A stretch of DNA of 50,138 bases from an uncultured Pelagibacteraceae bacterium (GCA_902634695.1 CACPLE010000002.1:1-50138); one strand, 5' to 3'; numbered from the stretch's first letter, positions 1 through 10,377 are shown. A program made the numbers and translations. The notes: a model not told the origin generated them from the letters alone.

Positions 1-582
1 TTTTCTTATTTTAAAAATTTTGAAGATATTCTAATAAAGATAAATCAAAGATTTTGGATATTTGATAAAAATTTTATTTTTGGAAGTATAAATGAAAATA
101 GTATTCTGAGAATGGTTTACTTATTTTATTCTGAGATCAGAGATAATCTAGGGCTATTTATTATGCCTTTCTATTTTTTTTCAATAATATATTTTATGAA
201 AAAAAATCCGAATATATTAATAATAAATATTTCCACAATTCTTTTTTATATATTCTTTTCTAAGCAAATTATTCCACATAATTTTATGATGTTGCTATTT
301 TTAACAATAGTTTTTTTGACTTCTTTAAAGTTTATTGATTATTTTTTTCAAAACAAAGATTTGATAAGAAATTTTAGTTTTATATTAATAATTTTAAATA
401 TATTATTAATTAACTTTTTCAAGCCAACAACTTATGAACACAATCAACAATTAGTTAATCTTAATAACAATAAAATTAGGAATATAAGTAAAGATGAATT
501 AATAATTGATAAAAAAAAAATGTATCATAAGTGTTATTTTTATTTAGACAAAATTCTTAAAAAGAAAGATTTAATAAATTGA
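1..582 (+). CDS. C-terminal part of polytopic membrane protein, possibly a GT-C-like glycosyltransferase (truncated by window start)
   Basis: Frame of the 112..582 ORF is open back to base 1; hydrophobic TM-rich translation; followed by a glycosyltransferase overlapping at TTGA. Confidence 0.6.
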   Translation, partial: FSYFKNFEDILIKINQRFWIFDKNFIFGSINENSILRMVYLFYSEIRDNLGLFIMPFYFFSIIYFMKKNPNILIINISTILFYIFFSKQIIPHNFMMLLFLTIVFLTSLKFIDYFFQNKDLIRNFSFILIILNILLINFFKPTTYEHNQQLVNLNNNKIRNISKDELIIDKKKMYHKCYFYLDKILKKKDLIN

Positions 583-1661
583 CTTTAATTATTCAACCAT
601 ATTCATTTTGGAAAGGTCATTATTTTGAATATCTAAGAAATATTGAATCAAAAAATAATTATAAAATTTACTGCGATACAAAAAGTAGAAAAATTAAAAA
701 TTCTATTTTTATTAAATGTTTTAAAATCAATTATTCAAAAAATATTTTTTTATTTTTCTTATCAAGATTATTAAATTTTTTGAAAACAATTTTTTACATT
801 ACCTATCAAATGAAAAAAAAAATAAAATTGAAACATAACACTGTTCATTTCTTAGAATTTGAGCCTATTTCAATATTAACCTTTATATTAATGAATTTAT
901 TCAATTTACCTAATATATTAATAACTATTCATTCTGTAAAACCATCTTTATATGAATCTTTTTTTAAAAATATATTAGTTTATATGCAAAGGATTGTATT
1001 TTTAATTGTAATAATTTTATTAAATTTTTTTAGAGTTAAATTAATAGTTCATTCGAAAATTCACAAAGAAAATCTATCTAATTTTTTCAAGAGAAAAATT
1101 TATGTAATTAATTATCCTTGTGAAGCAATTAATATAAAAATTAAAAAGAAAAAAAAAATAAATAAAATTCTATTTTTTGGATTGGTGAGACATGATAAAG
1201 GTATATTGAAATTTTTAAATGAAGTAAATTTAAGTAAATTTAAGCTAAGTATAATCGGTAAGATGAATGCAAAAGATTTAAGTTTTATTAATAGTTTTAA
1301 AAAAAAAAATATATTTGTTAAAAATTCTTACATAAAAAAAAATAAAATTAAAAATTTTTTTTTAAATCATGATTATCTTATTTTACCCTACACAAAAAGA
1401 TATGCAGGCTCGGCAGGCCCAATGTTTTTAGCTTTATCTTATGGGCTACCAATAATATGTTCAAAAATAGACATTTTTAAATCCTTTTTGAAAACTCACA
1501 AAGTTGGCAAATTATACGATACAGCAACCTTTGAAAAAAATTTATTAAAGATAACTAATAAAGAGCATTACTCTTTGAGTAAAAACGCTTATTCATATTC
1601 AAAGAAAAATAATTGGAAGCACTTAAGTTTAAATTATAATAATATCTACAAAAATTTATAA
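579..1661 (+). CDS. glycosyltransferase (GT4/group 1-like)
   Basis: C-terminal GPMFLALSYGLPIICSKI motif typical of GT-B group 1; TTG start overlapping upstream stop. Confidence 0.7.
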   Translation: MTLIIQPYSFWKGHYFEYLRNIESKNNYKIYCDTKSRKIKNSIFIKCFKINYSKNIFLFFLSRLLNFLKTIFYITYQMKKKIKLKHNTVHFLEFEPISILTFILMNLFNLPNILITIHSVKPSLYESFFKNILVYMQRIVFLIVIILLNFFRVKLIVHSKIHKENLSNFFKRKIYVINYPCEAINIKIKKKKKINKILFFGLVRHDKGILKFLNEVNLSKFKLSIIGKMNAKDLSFINSFKKKNIFVKNSYIKKNKIKNFFLNHDYLILPYTKRYAGSAGPMFLALSYGLPIICSKIDIFKSFLKTHKVGKLYDTATFEKNLLKITNKEHYSLSKNAYSYSKKNNWKHLSLNYNNIYKNL

Positions 1662-1689
1662 CAAAAAAATTATTTAATTTTTTTGTTAT
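1658..1689. terminator. AT-only perfect inverted repeat between convergent genes (putative bidirectional terminator)
   Basis: ATAACAAAAAAATTA-TT-TAATTTTTTTGTTAT, 15-bp arms with 2-nt centre, spanning both stop codons. Confidence 0.5.
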
Positions 1690-2398
1690 CAAAAAAAGCT
1701 TCTATATAACCAATAATCATAGGATACCAATCAATGAACGGTCTAATTTTTGAGTAGCTACCTTTCTTAGGATAATTCATTTTTACGTCTGCTTCACATG
1801 AACTTATTTCTTTTGATAGAAGAATTTTTCCATAAGAATAATATTCATATCCATATGTATAATATTTTCTTTTATTAAAAAAATTAAAATATTTATAAAT
1901 TTTTTTTATTTTAAAGGCTCTAAATCCACATGTAGCATCTGTTATTTTTTTTTTAAAAATAAAAGAAAAAAAATAACTTAATAATTTTATACTTATTATT
2001 CTAAATAAAGGGTTGGTTATATAGTTTTCTTTAAATGTAAATCTAGTTCCAGACACGTAATCAATATCATTTTTTAAAATTGGTTTTAAAACATTTTTGA
2101 TATGAAAGGGTGACATTTTATTATTACCAGACATATGAATTAATATTTCATATTTCAAAAAGTTTGCAATTTTAAGACCTAATAAAAAAGCATACCCTAT
2201 GCCACGATTTTTACTTAGAGTCATATATTTAAATTCATATTTTTTTATAATTTGTAAACTTCTATCTGTAGAATTGTTATTTATGAGTAAAAAATCAATA
2301 TTATTTACATCTTTTTTCTTAAATGATTTAATATCATTCAACAAATCGTTAAGCCTAGCTTCTTCATTATAAATAGGTACTACGCAAAGGATTTTCAT
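1670..2398 (-). CDS. GT2 family glycosyltransferase (DPM1-like)
   Basis: MKILCVVPIYNEEARLNDLL... NNNSTDRS; internal ATG at 2398 fits the GT2 N-terminus better than the ORF-track start 2434. Confidence 0.8.
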   Translation of the reverse strand: MKILCVVPIYNEEARLNDLLNDIKSFKKKDVNNIDFLLINNNSTDRSLQIIKKYEFKYMTLSKNRGIGYAFLLGLKIANFLKYEILIHMSGNNKMSPFHIKNVLKPILKNDIDYVSGTRFTFKENYITNPLFRIISIKLLSYFFSFIFKKKITDATCGFRAFKIKKIYKYFNFFNKRKYYTYGYEYYSYGKILLSKEISSCEADVKMNYPKKGSYSKIRPFIDWYPMIIGYIEAFFDNKKIK

Positions 2399-2511
2399 AT
2401 ATATTCTGAAAATATGTATTCTAAAAAAATGCAAGTTGCAATCATCAGATGTGGTTATTTAGAAAAAAATATAATTAAAATATTAAGAATTTAAAAAATT
2501 TATTTTAAAAT

Positions 2512-3336
2512 ATGAAAAAATTGAATAAAAAATTAGAAATAAAAAAAAATAAATTTTATTTAAATTTTCAAGAAAATTTTAAAGATCACCAAATAAAAAA
2601 AATTGAAGAAAATCAAAAAAATTTAGTTGATTTAGGAATTTATAATAACGATACATCATTTGGTGCATACTATGCTTTTTATAAAAAAAAGAATTTAAAA
2701 TGGATAAACAGCCACACTGAAACAAAAAAAGAGACTACAAATTTGATAGCACAAAATTTAGAAAAAATTCTATTTGTTTTTTTTAATTTAAAACCTAGCT
2801 CACTTTTAGATGTAGGTTGTGGAACTGGGCACATTACAAATTCTTTAAAAAATATTTTACAGCTTAAACATACGGCTGGAATTGATCCATCAAAATATGC
2901 AATAAAATATGCAAAAAAAAAATTTAAGAAGATTTTATTTAAAGAAGATTATTTAAATAACTTAAACAAAAGAAATATTGGTCAATTCGATATAGTTTAT
3001 TCAAGAGAATGCTATCCATTTGTAAGAAATAATAACCTTAAAGAAATGACAAGTAATATAAAAAATCTCTCAAATTTATTAAAATCCGATGGACTTATAG
3101 TTTTTGAAACTTACTCTCATAAAAAAGGTATAAATGTTCTTTATCATGAAATTAAAAAAAAATTATCTAAATCTCATAAAATGATTAAAATAATAAAATT
3201 TCCTAATCAATTTTATTGGATATTGAACTTTAAGCTAAATTCAAATATTTACTTATTATTATCAATATTAATTAAATTATTATATAAACTGATGAATAGA
3301 CAAGCTATATATTATGTTATAATAAAAAAAATATAA
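2512..3336 (+). CDS. class I SAM-dependent methyltransferase
   Basis: LLDVGCGTGHIT motif I. Confidence 0.8.
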   Translation: MKKLNKKLEIKKNKFYLNFQENFKDHQIKKIEENQKNLVDLGIYNNDTSFGAYYAFYKKKNLKWINSHTETKKETTNLIAQNLEKILFVFFNLKPSSLLDVGCGTGHITNSLKNILQLKHTAGIDPSKYAIKYAKKKFKKILFKEDYLNNLNKRNIGQFDIVYSRECYPFVRNNNLKEMTSNIKNLSNLLKSDGLIVFETYSHKKGINVLYHEIKKKLSKSHKMIKIIKFPNQFYWILNFKLNSNIYLLLSILIKLLYKLMNRQAIYYVIIKKI

Positions 3337-3355
3337 GTTTTAAATTAATTTATAA

Positions 3356-4471
3356 ATGTTCAATATATTTAAATTTTTAAATAGAAACACTTTTTCAATC
3401 AAAAAAGTTTTAAATAGATTTAAAGTGATTTCCGAATATGCAAAAAAAAAAGATGAATTAGAGTCTTTTCCAAATATGATACATATTGAGCCGACAAATC
3501 ATTGTAATCTTGGATGTATAATGTGTCCTCAGCCAACAGAAATGAAAAGAGTTAAAGGAATGATGAATTTAGATTTATATAAATCTATGATTGATGAATT
3601 GCAAAATACACCTGCTGAATTTGTTTACTTACATCAATTTGGTGAGTCGTTGTTGCATAAAAAAATAACCGAGATGGTTGATTATGCATCTGAAAAAGGA
3701 CTACAAGTTGGAATGTCTACAAATGGAACTTTATTAAATGAAAAAATATCAGAAAAAATTCTAAACTCAAAACTTGATTTTTTAACTCTATCTCTTGATG
3801 GTGCTACAGAGGAAAGTTATGACAAAATTAGACCAGGAGTAGGTGTTTATTCAAAAGTAGCTGGCTGGAAGAATGTTGAAAAAAATGTGTTTAATTTTTT
3901 AGATATGAGAAAAAAAATGAAAAGCAAATTACATATTGTAGCACAAACAATTTCAATGAAAGGTAATGAAAATGCTATTGAAGTTTTAAAAAGCAAATTT
4001 AATAAATATGATATTTCTTTTTCTAATAAGCCATTCAATGAGTGGGGTGGCAAGGTTGAAGAAATAAATGAGCTTTCAACAAATGTTCAACCAACAGATC
4101 CAAATAGAATTTTATGTGAAAAACCTTGGAGGTTGTTGACAATAACTTGGAATGGTGAAGTTGTTCCATGTACGAGATATTTTGACAATCAAGACACCTA
4201 TGGAAAGTTTCCAGAAATGTCATTAAAAGAAATATGGAATAGTGAAAAAGCAAAAAATTACAGAAAACTACATGTGAGCGGTCGAAAGAATGTAGATTAT
4301 TGTAGTACATGCTCTCTAGATGGCCCAAATGAGGTGGAAAGACAAGCTTTAAAAGTGTTTGATGTAATGTTTTTAGAAAAGTTTATGTATGATGATAATA
4401 CTTTCTTTAGACATAGAAAATTTGGAACGTTAATTGAAAAATTACTCGGTAGAAAAAAGAAACTTCAATAA
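3356..4471 (+). CDS. radical SAM protein with SPASM/twitch-like C-terminus
   Basis: CNLGCIMC (CxxxCxxC) near N-terminus; C-terminal CEKPWRLLTITWNGEVVPCTRYF...YCSTCSLDGPNEV. Confidence 0.85.
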   Translation: MFNIFKFLNRNTFSIKKVLNRFKVISEYAKKKDELESFPNMIHIEPTNHCNLGCIMCPQPTEMKRVKGMMNLDLYKSMIDELQNTPAEFVYLHQFGESLLHKKITEMVDYASEKGLQVGMSTNGTLLNEKISEKILNSKLDFLTLSLDGATEESYDKIRPGVGVYSKVAGWKNVEKNVFNFLDMRKKMKSKLHIVAQTISMKGNENAIEVLKSKFNKYDISFSNKPFNEWGGKVEEINELSTNVQPTDPNRILCEKPWRLLTITWNGEVVPCTRYFDNQDTYGKFPEMSLKEIWNSEKAKNYRKLHVSGRKNVDYCSTCSLDGPNEVERQALKVFDVMFLEKFMYDDNTFFRHRKFGTLIEKLLGRKKKLQ

Positions 4472-5438
4472 TTCAAAAAAAAAAGTCCTAGTAACTGGAG
4501 CAACAGGGCATCTAGGATTCAATCTTTGTTTATATTTAATCAAAAATAATTTTAATGTTTTTGCATTTTGTAGAAAAAATTCTAATGTTAATAAACTTAA
4601 AAATAAAAATGTAAAAATAATTTATGGAGATGTAAAAAATTATACTGAATTTTATTCTGCTGCTATTGGTAAAAATTTTATAATACATGCTGCAGCAATA
4701 TATTCTCATGACGAAGATTTAAGAAACGAAACCTTAAAAACTGCAAAAAAAAGTGCAGAAAATTTTTGTAAAATAATCAATAAACTAGATATTGAAAAAG
4801 GTATTTATATAAGCTCTGTATCAATTTTAGGATTAAATAAAAAACCAATTAAAAAAAAAAAATTATCAATAATTGAAAATTCAGAAGATCCTTATGTTAA
4901 ATCAAAACTGGAATCATATAAAATAATTAAAAAAGAAATATCCAAATACAACTTACCAGTGACAATTATTTTGCCAAGTTCTATGATTGGCTTGAATGAT
5001 TATAGAATTACACCGTCAAGCTCAAATATCAGAAATATGATGAAAACCATAATTGGTTTTTACGTTGATGGAGGTATTAATATAATAAATATAAAGGATG
5101 TTTGTATATCTATAATCCAAATTTTGTTATTAAAAAAAAATACTACTTATGTATTAAGTGGATATGACATAGAGGTTAAAAATCTTGTAAAAGAAGTAAG
5201 ATTTTTAGCTGGCAGATCTATTTTTAGTTTAAAACTTACAAAAAATTTTTTTTTGATAATTTATTATATTCATAAATTTTTAGGTTTAAAAATTATGTTC
5301 AAATTTCCTTTAAATATTTTTCAAATCAAAAATATTGGCAAATTTTCCTATTTTGATAATTCAAAAGCAAAAAAAGATGGTTTACTAAAACTAACATCTT
5401 TAAAAACAACTTTAAGAGAATGCTTAGAAAATTTTTAG
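4434..5438 (+). CDS. NAD-dependent sugar epimerase/dehydratase (SDR)
   Basis: VLVTGATGHLGFNL Rossmann motif; TTG start overlaps upstream radical SAM gene by 38 nt. Confidence 0.75.
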   Translation: MKNYSVEKRNFNNSKKKVLVTGATGHLGFNLCLYLIKNNFNVFAFCRKNSNVNKLKNKNVKIIYGDVKNYTEFYSAAIGKNFIIHAAAIYSHDEDLRNETLKTAKKSAENFCKIINKLDIEKGIYISSVSILGLNKKPIKKKKLSIIENSEDPYVKSKLESYKIIKKEISKYNLPVTIILPSSMIGLNDYRITPSSSNIRNMMKTIIGFYVDGGINIINIKDVCISIIQILLLKKNTTYVLSGYDIEVKNLVKEVRFLAGRSIFSLKLTKNFFLIIYYIHKFLGLKIMFKFPLNIFQIKNIGKFSYFDNSKAKKDGLLKLTSLKTTLRECLENF

Positions 5439-5441
5439 TTT

Positions 5442-6149
5442 TTATATTTTGTATCCAACTTCTTTTGCGTCCTTGTAAAAATCTTTAATTGTATCAAGTG
5501 AATATTTTTTCAAACTATAATTAACTAGTTTGTTTTTTTTTAAAATATCAGGAGTTACAGTTATGATATGACAATTTAATTTATTAGCCTCAAAAATATT
5601 AAACATTTCTCTGGTACTGGCCCATAAAATTTCAATTTTTTTTTGTTTTGAAAACATTTTTACACTTTTTTTAATAATTTGGTTTGGACTTCTGCCGGTG
5701 TCTGCAATTCTTCCAGCAAATATAGATATGATACTTTTTGATTTAGGATTTAAAACTTTTTTTAATCCTTTTATCTGCTCAAGAGTGAAAACTGCTGTAA
5801 TATTTAAATTCACATTTTCATTTGATAGTTTTTTTATAATATTATTACAACTTTTACCTTTTGAATTTGTAATGGGTATTTTAACATAAACATTTTTTCC
5901 CCAAGAATTTATTATTTTTGCCTGCTTATACATTTCGCTAATATCATCAGAGAACACTTCAAAAGATATTGGTTTATTTTTAATTTTTTTTAAAATTTTC
6001 TTTGAAAATTCTACATAATTTTTTACGCCTGCTTTTTTCATTAAGCTTGGATTAGTTGTTAAACCTTTTATGTATGATAATTTGTTGAATTTGAGCATTT
6101 GCTGTTCATTAGCTCCATCAGCAAAAATTTTAATTTTTAAATTTTTCAT
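5442..6149 (-). CDS. transaldolase / fructose-6-phosphate aldolase-like protein
   Basis: GLTTNPSLM, VYVKIPITNSKG, NITAVFTLEQ, SIFAGRIADTGRSP motifs of the TAL/FSA family. Confidence 0.85.
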   Translation of the reverse strand: MKNLKIKIFADGANEQQMLKFNKLSYIKGLTTNPSLMKKAGVKNYVEFSKKILKKIKNKPISFEVFSDDISEMYKQAKIINSWGKNVYVKIPITNSKGKSCNNIIKKLSNENVNLNITAVFTLEQIKGLKKVLNPKSKSIISIFAGRIADTGRSPNQIIKKSVKMFSKQKKIEILWASTREMFNIFEANKLNCHIITVTPDILKKNKLVNYSLKKYSLDTIKDFYKDAKEVGYKI

Positions 6150-6675
6150 TTTCCTGTTTTATTATTTTTTTTATTTCTTTTAAAGATTTAATTACAAAGT
6201 TAGAATTATGAGGTTTTTTTTCTTTATAGCTCTTATTTATATAAATAGTCATTACTCCAGCGTTAGCGCCTGCTTCTATATCTTTAAATCTATCACCAAC
6301 AACAAAGCTTTTTTTAAGATTAATATCCCATTTTTTTTTAGCCTCGTAGATCATTCCTGGATTGGGTTTTCTTCTAAAACAAGAATTTACAGAACAATAG
6401 CACACAAATAATTCATCTATTTGAAGTTTTTTTTTTATAAAATTATTTATTTTAACAGCATCTTTTTTTTTAATAGTTTTTCTTGAGACATCTGGCTGAT
6501 TAGTAAATACAAATATTTTATAATTTAATTTTTTTAAAAAAATTATGATTTCCTTAGAAAATTTTTCAATTTCAAGCTCGAGTAAATTTTTAGGAGGATA
6601 AGGTTTTCCATTTTTTATGATAGCTTTATTTAAAACCCCATCTCTATCAAAAAAAAAAGCTTTATTATTTGACAT
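6130..6675 (-). CDS. gmhB: HAD phosphatase, D-glycero-D-manno-heptose-1,7-bisphosphate phosphatase-like
   Basis: AFFFDRDGVLNKAI..., FVFTNQPDVSR, RKPNPGM, VGDRFKDIEAGANAG. Confidence 0.8.
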   Translation of the reverse strand: MSNNKAFFFDRDGVLNKAIIKNGKPYPPKNLLELEIEKFSKEIIIFLKKLNYKIFVFTNQPDVSRKTIKKKDAVKINNFIKKKLQIDELFVCYCSVNSCFRRKPNPGMIYEAKKKWDINLKKSFVVGDRFKDIEAGANAGVMTIYINKSYKEKKPHNSNFVIKSLKEIKKIIKQENEKFKN

Positions 6676-7963
6676 TTAATTTATTTGCTAATTCCAAACC
6701 TCTTCTAACCGCTTCATCGGAATTGATATAAGTAAACTGAGCATTTCTTCCTAAAGAATAAATTCCTTTTTTGTTTAAAAAATTTAGACATTTATTTAAA
6801 TTTTTTTTATAATTAAAATCTCTTACAACATAAGCATATTCAGTTCTTTCAACATTACTATATATTATTTTAGTATTTTTAACTATTTTGGATTTAATAA
6901 TTTTTTCAAGACAGTGTTTAATTAAAAATTTGTCACTTTTTTCATAAATGCCATCTCCTTTATTAACTGTAATCTCAAAATTAATTAAAACTTTTCCTTT
7001 AGGAACGCAAAATTTTGAAAAATTATGAGGAAATGAAATTCTATGAAATAGAAATTCTTTATTTGGAAAGTAAATAGCTGTGTAAGGAATTTTTGAGTTA
7101 GATTTAAATGCTAAACTAACTTGAATTAAGGAATTAGATTTTAAATTTTTAGATGCCGAAAATACCTTGGTAGGAACTTTTGTTAAATAGCCTAATAAAT
7201 CTTTAATAGGAATTGTTGAAACAATTTTATCACATTTTATCAACTCTTTATTACTTTTTATGTACCATTTATTTTTTTCTTTATATATTTTTTTTATTTT
7301 AAAATTAGTTTTTATGATTTTACATTTCTTTTCCAGGGCTTTGCAAAATTCTTCATACCCTCCTTTTTTTGGGTAATAAAAAAATAATTGATGTTTGTAT
7401 CCTTCAGTTGGGATTCCAACAGCAGTTTTCAAGAGCTCTTGATTAGAAGATATTGGTACTCTTCCATCGACCCAATCAAAATCCATCTTATATGCTTTTG
7501 TGTTCCATATTTTTTCATTATAAGGAAGGAGATACTCATCTGTTATAAAGTTTCCGAAATTATAATAAAGCCAATCTTTAAAATTTTTAGGTCTTTGTTG
7601 TTTGTTTTTATTATAGATAAAATCATTAACACAATGGAATTTTTCCTTTGGTTCTAAATTATTAATTCCATTTTCAAATGGGTATTTTAATAGCTTGCCT
7701 TTATAAAAAATCTTATTATCTCTTTTTTCAAGTGATATATTTTTTTTAATAAGATTTACCATATATTTTAAAATCTTTTTATTTTTTGAAAATAAAATAT
7801 GAGGACCCCCAATATCATACGTAAATTTTTTATCTTTTTTTGTTTGGCAATGACCACCACACTTGTTTTCTTTTTCTATTATGATTGTCTTGTGTGAAGA
7901 TTTAGCAGAAAAAGCTAAAGCAGATATTCCACCACCCAATACACCTATAGTTTTTTTTTTCAT
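6665..7963 (-). CDS. FAD-dependent amine-oxidase/UDP-galactopyranose mutase-like oxidoreductase
   Basis: GVLGGGISALAFSA...IIIEKENKCGGHCQT Rossmann FAD motif; FDIGGPH-like segment (YDIGGPHILF). Confidence 0.7.
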   Translation of the reverse strand: MKKKTIGVLGGGISALAFSAKSSHKTIIIEKENKCGGHCQTKKDKKFTYDIGGPHILFSKNKKILKYMVNLIKKNISLEKRDNKIFYKGKLLKYPFENGINNLEPKEKFHCVNDFIYNKNKQQRPKNFKDWLYYNFGNFITDEYLLPYNEKIWNTKAYKMDFDWVDGRVPISSNQELLKTAVGIPTEGYKHQLFFYYPKKGGYEEFCKALEKKCKIIKTNFKIKKIYKEKNKWYIKSNKELIKCDKIVSTIPIKDLLGYLTKVPTKVFSASKNLKSNSLIQVSLAFKSNSKIPYTAIYFPNKEFLFHRISFPHNFSKFCVPKGKVLINFEITVNKGDGIYEKSDKFLIKHCLEKIIKSKIVKNTKIIYSNVERTEYAYVVRDFNYKKNLNKCLNFLNKKGIYSLGRNAQFTYINSDEAVRRGLELANKLNVK

Positions 7964-8670
7964 ATAAATTTTTTTTTTATTTTGTGCAAATTAGAAATTG
8001 CTTCAAAAATAACTTTAGTAATTTTTAAAAAAGGCAAACCACGTGATTTTCTATATTTGCTGGCAAAATATTTTACTTTTATTTGTTTTATTTTTTTTCC
8101 TTTTAACACGAATCTTAAAAAAATTTCACAAGATATTAAATTTTTTGAAATAGGTTTAGATTTTAAAATTTCCTTTAATGTTTTTGTTTTATACATTTTA
8201 AATCCACAGTCATAATCGTTAAATCTAATATTGAATAAAAAATTACAATAATATCCCAAACCTGAAGTTAATATTTGTCTAAATTTATTATCAAATCTTT
8301 TGATTCTGTGTGCTGCCACTAAATCTAAATTTTCTTTAATAATAATTTTATAAAATTTTTTGATTTCATTATAATCGAATTTATTTCCTGTGTCAGAATG
8401 CATTATATAAGTTGAATTGCAATTTTTTATTCCTTTTAAAAGAGCGTTTGAATACCCAATTCTTTTTTTAGAGGTATAAAAAGTTATTTTGTTTTGCATT
8501 TGTTTTAATTTATAAACCGTATTATCTGAGCTTCCATCTTCAACAACTAAAATATCATGATTAATTTTATTCAAAGTAGATGAAATTTTTTTTATTTCTT
8601 GTGATATAGTTTTTTCTTCATTATGAGCCAACAATAAAATTGTTAATTTATATTTTGTTTTTTTTGGCAT
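7960..8670 (-). CDS. GT2 family glycosyltransferase
   Basis: LTILLLAHNEEKTISQEI...VVEDGSSDNT; likely start ATG at 8670. Confidence 0.8.
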   Translation of the reverse strand: MPKKTKYKLTILLLAHNEEKTISQEIKKISSTLNKINHDILVVEDGSSDNTVYKLKQMQNKITFYTSKKRIGYSNALLKGIKNCNSTYIMHSDTGNKFDYNEIKKFYKIIIKENLDLVAAHRIKRFDNKFRQILTSGLGYYCNFLFNIRFNDYDCGFKMYKTKTLKEILKSKPISKNLISCEIFLRFVLKGKKIKQIKVKYFASKYRKSRGLPFLKITKVIFEAISNLHKIKKKFI

Positions 8671-9346
8671 AAATTTTAAAATCATTTAATGAATTTTTCT
8701 TACCTATTTCGTAAAATCTTTTTTTTGCTAGGTAAAAAGAAATGTCATTTTTTTTAATTTGATTAGTGATTATTTTTTTTAGATCGAATTTTTTATTGTT
8801 AATTTTTTTAAAAATATTTTTGTTAAAACACAAAAAACCATAATCAATATGCTTAGCTTTCATAGATTTTTTGTCATATAATATTAACTTATTTTTTTTA
8901 ATTACCAAATTACTTTTGTCATACTTGTTATTATTTTTGTACGCAGTAATTAATAAATTTTTTCTTTTTTTTAAAAACTCCTTGTAAACTTTATTAATGT
9001 TTAAATTTAAATAACTATCACCATATATAACAAAAAAATTTTTCTTTATTATTTTTAAACAATTTTTAATTGCCCCTCCAGTTCCTATGCCAGGTTTATT
9101 ATCCTTTATTGTAATGATAGGTGTATTTGAAATTTTATTTTTTATATAATTATCAATTATTTTACTTTTGAATCCTGTTGAAATTATTATTTTTTCAAAA
9201 TTAAATTTTTTGAGCTGATTAATTTGATAATCTAAAAAAGGTCTTCTATCTATCAAAACCATTGATTTAGGGATGTTTTTAGTCAAAGGTCTTAATCTTG
9301 TTGCCCTGCCTCCTGCTAAAATAATGATTGGTGGTTTTTTTTTCAC
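8648..9346 (-). CDS. hddC: sugar-phosphate nucleotidyltransferase, heptose-1-phosphate guanylyltransferase-like
   Basis: IILAGGRATRLRPLTKNIPKSMV NTP-transferase signature; divergently paired with hddA/gmhA. Confidence 0.7.
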   Translation of the reverse strand: MKKKPPIIILAGGRATRLRPLTKNIPKSMVLIDRRPFLDYQINQLKKFNFEKIIISTGFKSKIIDNYIKNKISNTPIITIKDNKPGIGTGGAIKNCLKIIKKNFFVIYGDSYLNLNINKVYKEFLKKRKNLLITAYKNNNKYDKSNLVIKKNKLILYDKKSMKAKHIDYGFLCFNKNIFKKINNKKFDLKKIITNQIKKNDISFYLAKKRFYEIGKKNSLNDFKIYAKKNKI

Positions 9347-9395
9347 ATATATAGTTATATATAAAATAAAATAATTTAAAATATATTATAATTAA

Positions 9396-10376
9396 ATGTT
9401 TCTTAGTAGATCTCCTTTAAGAATTTCAATTGCCGGCGGTGGAACAGACTTACCTTCTTATTATAAATTAAATGGTGGCTTGGTTATAAGTGCGGCAATA
9501 GATAAATATATTTATGTTACTGTAAGCAAAACTTGGAAAAAAAATTTTTTCTTAAAGTATTCAAAGATTGAAAAAATAAAAAAAATTTCTTCGATTAGTC
9601 ATAATGCTATAAGAGAAACTTTAAAATTATTTAAAACCTCTGATTATTTGGAAATTTCAAGTATTTCCGATGTTCCAGCCGGCACAGGACTTGGTTCTTC
9701 AGGAACATTTTTAGTGGGGCTAATAAATGCAATCAATTCATTTAAAAATAAAAATTTAAGTAGATACGAATTAGCTGATTACGCTTGTAAAATAGAGATG
9801 GATATTTTAAAGGAACCGTCTGGCAAACAAGATCCATTCATATCAAGTTTTGGAGGTTTAAAAGTAATTAAAATTGCTAAAAATGGCAAAACAAGAATTG
9901 AAGAATTAAGTGTGCCTAAAGATTTTAGACATGAACTGCAAGATAGTTTTTTGGCATACTTTACAGGCTATACACGAAAATCAAAAAATATTTTGGGTGA
10001 GCAAGAAAAAAAAACAAAACAAAAAAATAAAGAAATAATTAAAGGGTTAAATTTTGTAAAAGACATAGCACAAGAGACTATACAAATCTTTAGAAGAGGA
10101 TCTTTAGTGGATTATGCGGATTTGATGAATGAGCATTGGAAATATAAAATAAAAAGATCAAAAAATATGAGTTCTAGCAGTATAAATAACTTAATTGAAT
10201 ACGGTCTTAATAATGGTGCTATAGGAGCAAAATTAATTGGAGCTGGTGGTGGAGGATTTGTTTTATTTATTACAAAAGATAAGTTAAAACTAAGATCAAA
10301 AATGAAAAGACTTAATTTGCAAGAATTAAGATTTAATTTTGATTATGATGGCTCAATAATTATTGGAAGAAATTAA
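9396..10376 (+). CDS. hddA: GHMP kinase, D-glycero-D-manno-heptose-7-phosphate kinase-like
   Basis: RSPLRISIAGGGTDLPSYY..., GLGSSGTFLVGLINA, GAKLIGAGGGGFVLF. Confidence 0.85.
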   Translation: MFLSRSPLRISIAGGGTDLPSYYKLNGGLVISAAIDKYIYVTVSKTWKKNFFLKYSKIEKIKKISSISHNAIRETLKLFKTSDYLEISSISDVPAGTGLGSSGTFLVGLINAINSFKNKNLSRYELADYACKIEMDILKEPSGKQDPFISSFGGLKVIKIAKNGKTRIEELSVPKDFRHELQDSFLAYFTGYTRKSKNILGEQEKKTKQKNKEIIKGLNFVKDIAQETIQIFRRGSLVDYADLMNEHWKYKIKRSKNMSSSSINNLIEYGLNNGAIGAKLIGAGGGGFVLFITKDKLKLRSKMKRLNLQELRFNFDYDGSIIIGRN

Positions 10377-10377
10377 A

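Noticed and set aside
4035-4328. 97-aa antisense ORF in the radical SAM gene (also 3847..4053)
   Set aside because: Overlaps a well-supported coding sequence; low-complexity shadow ORFs.
9347-9395. TATAAT at 9387-9392 as the hddA promoter -10
   Set aside because: It ends 4 nt before the hddA ATG, so the predicted TSS would fall inside the ORF; the gap is almost pure A/T, so chance matches are expected.
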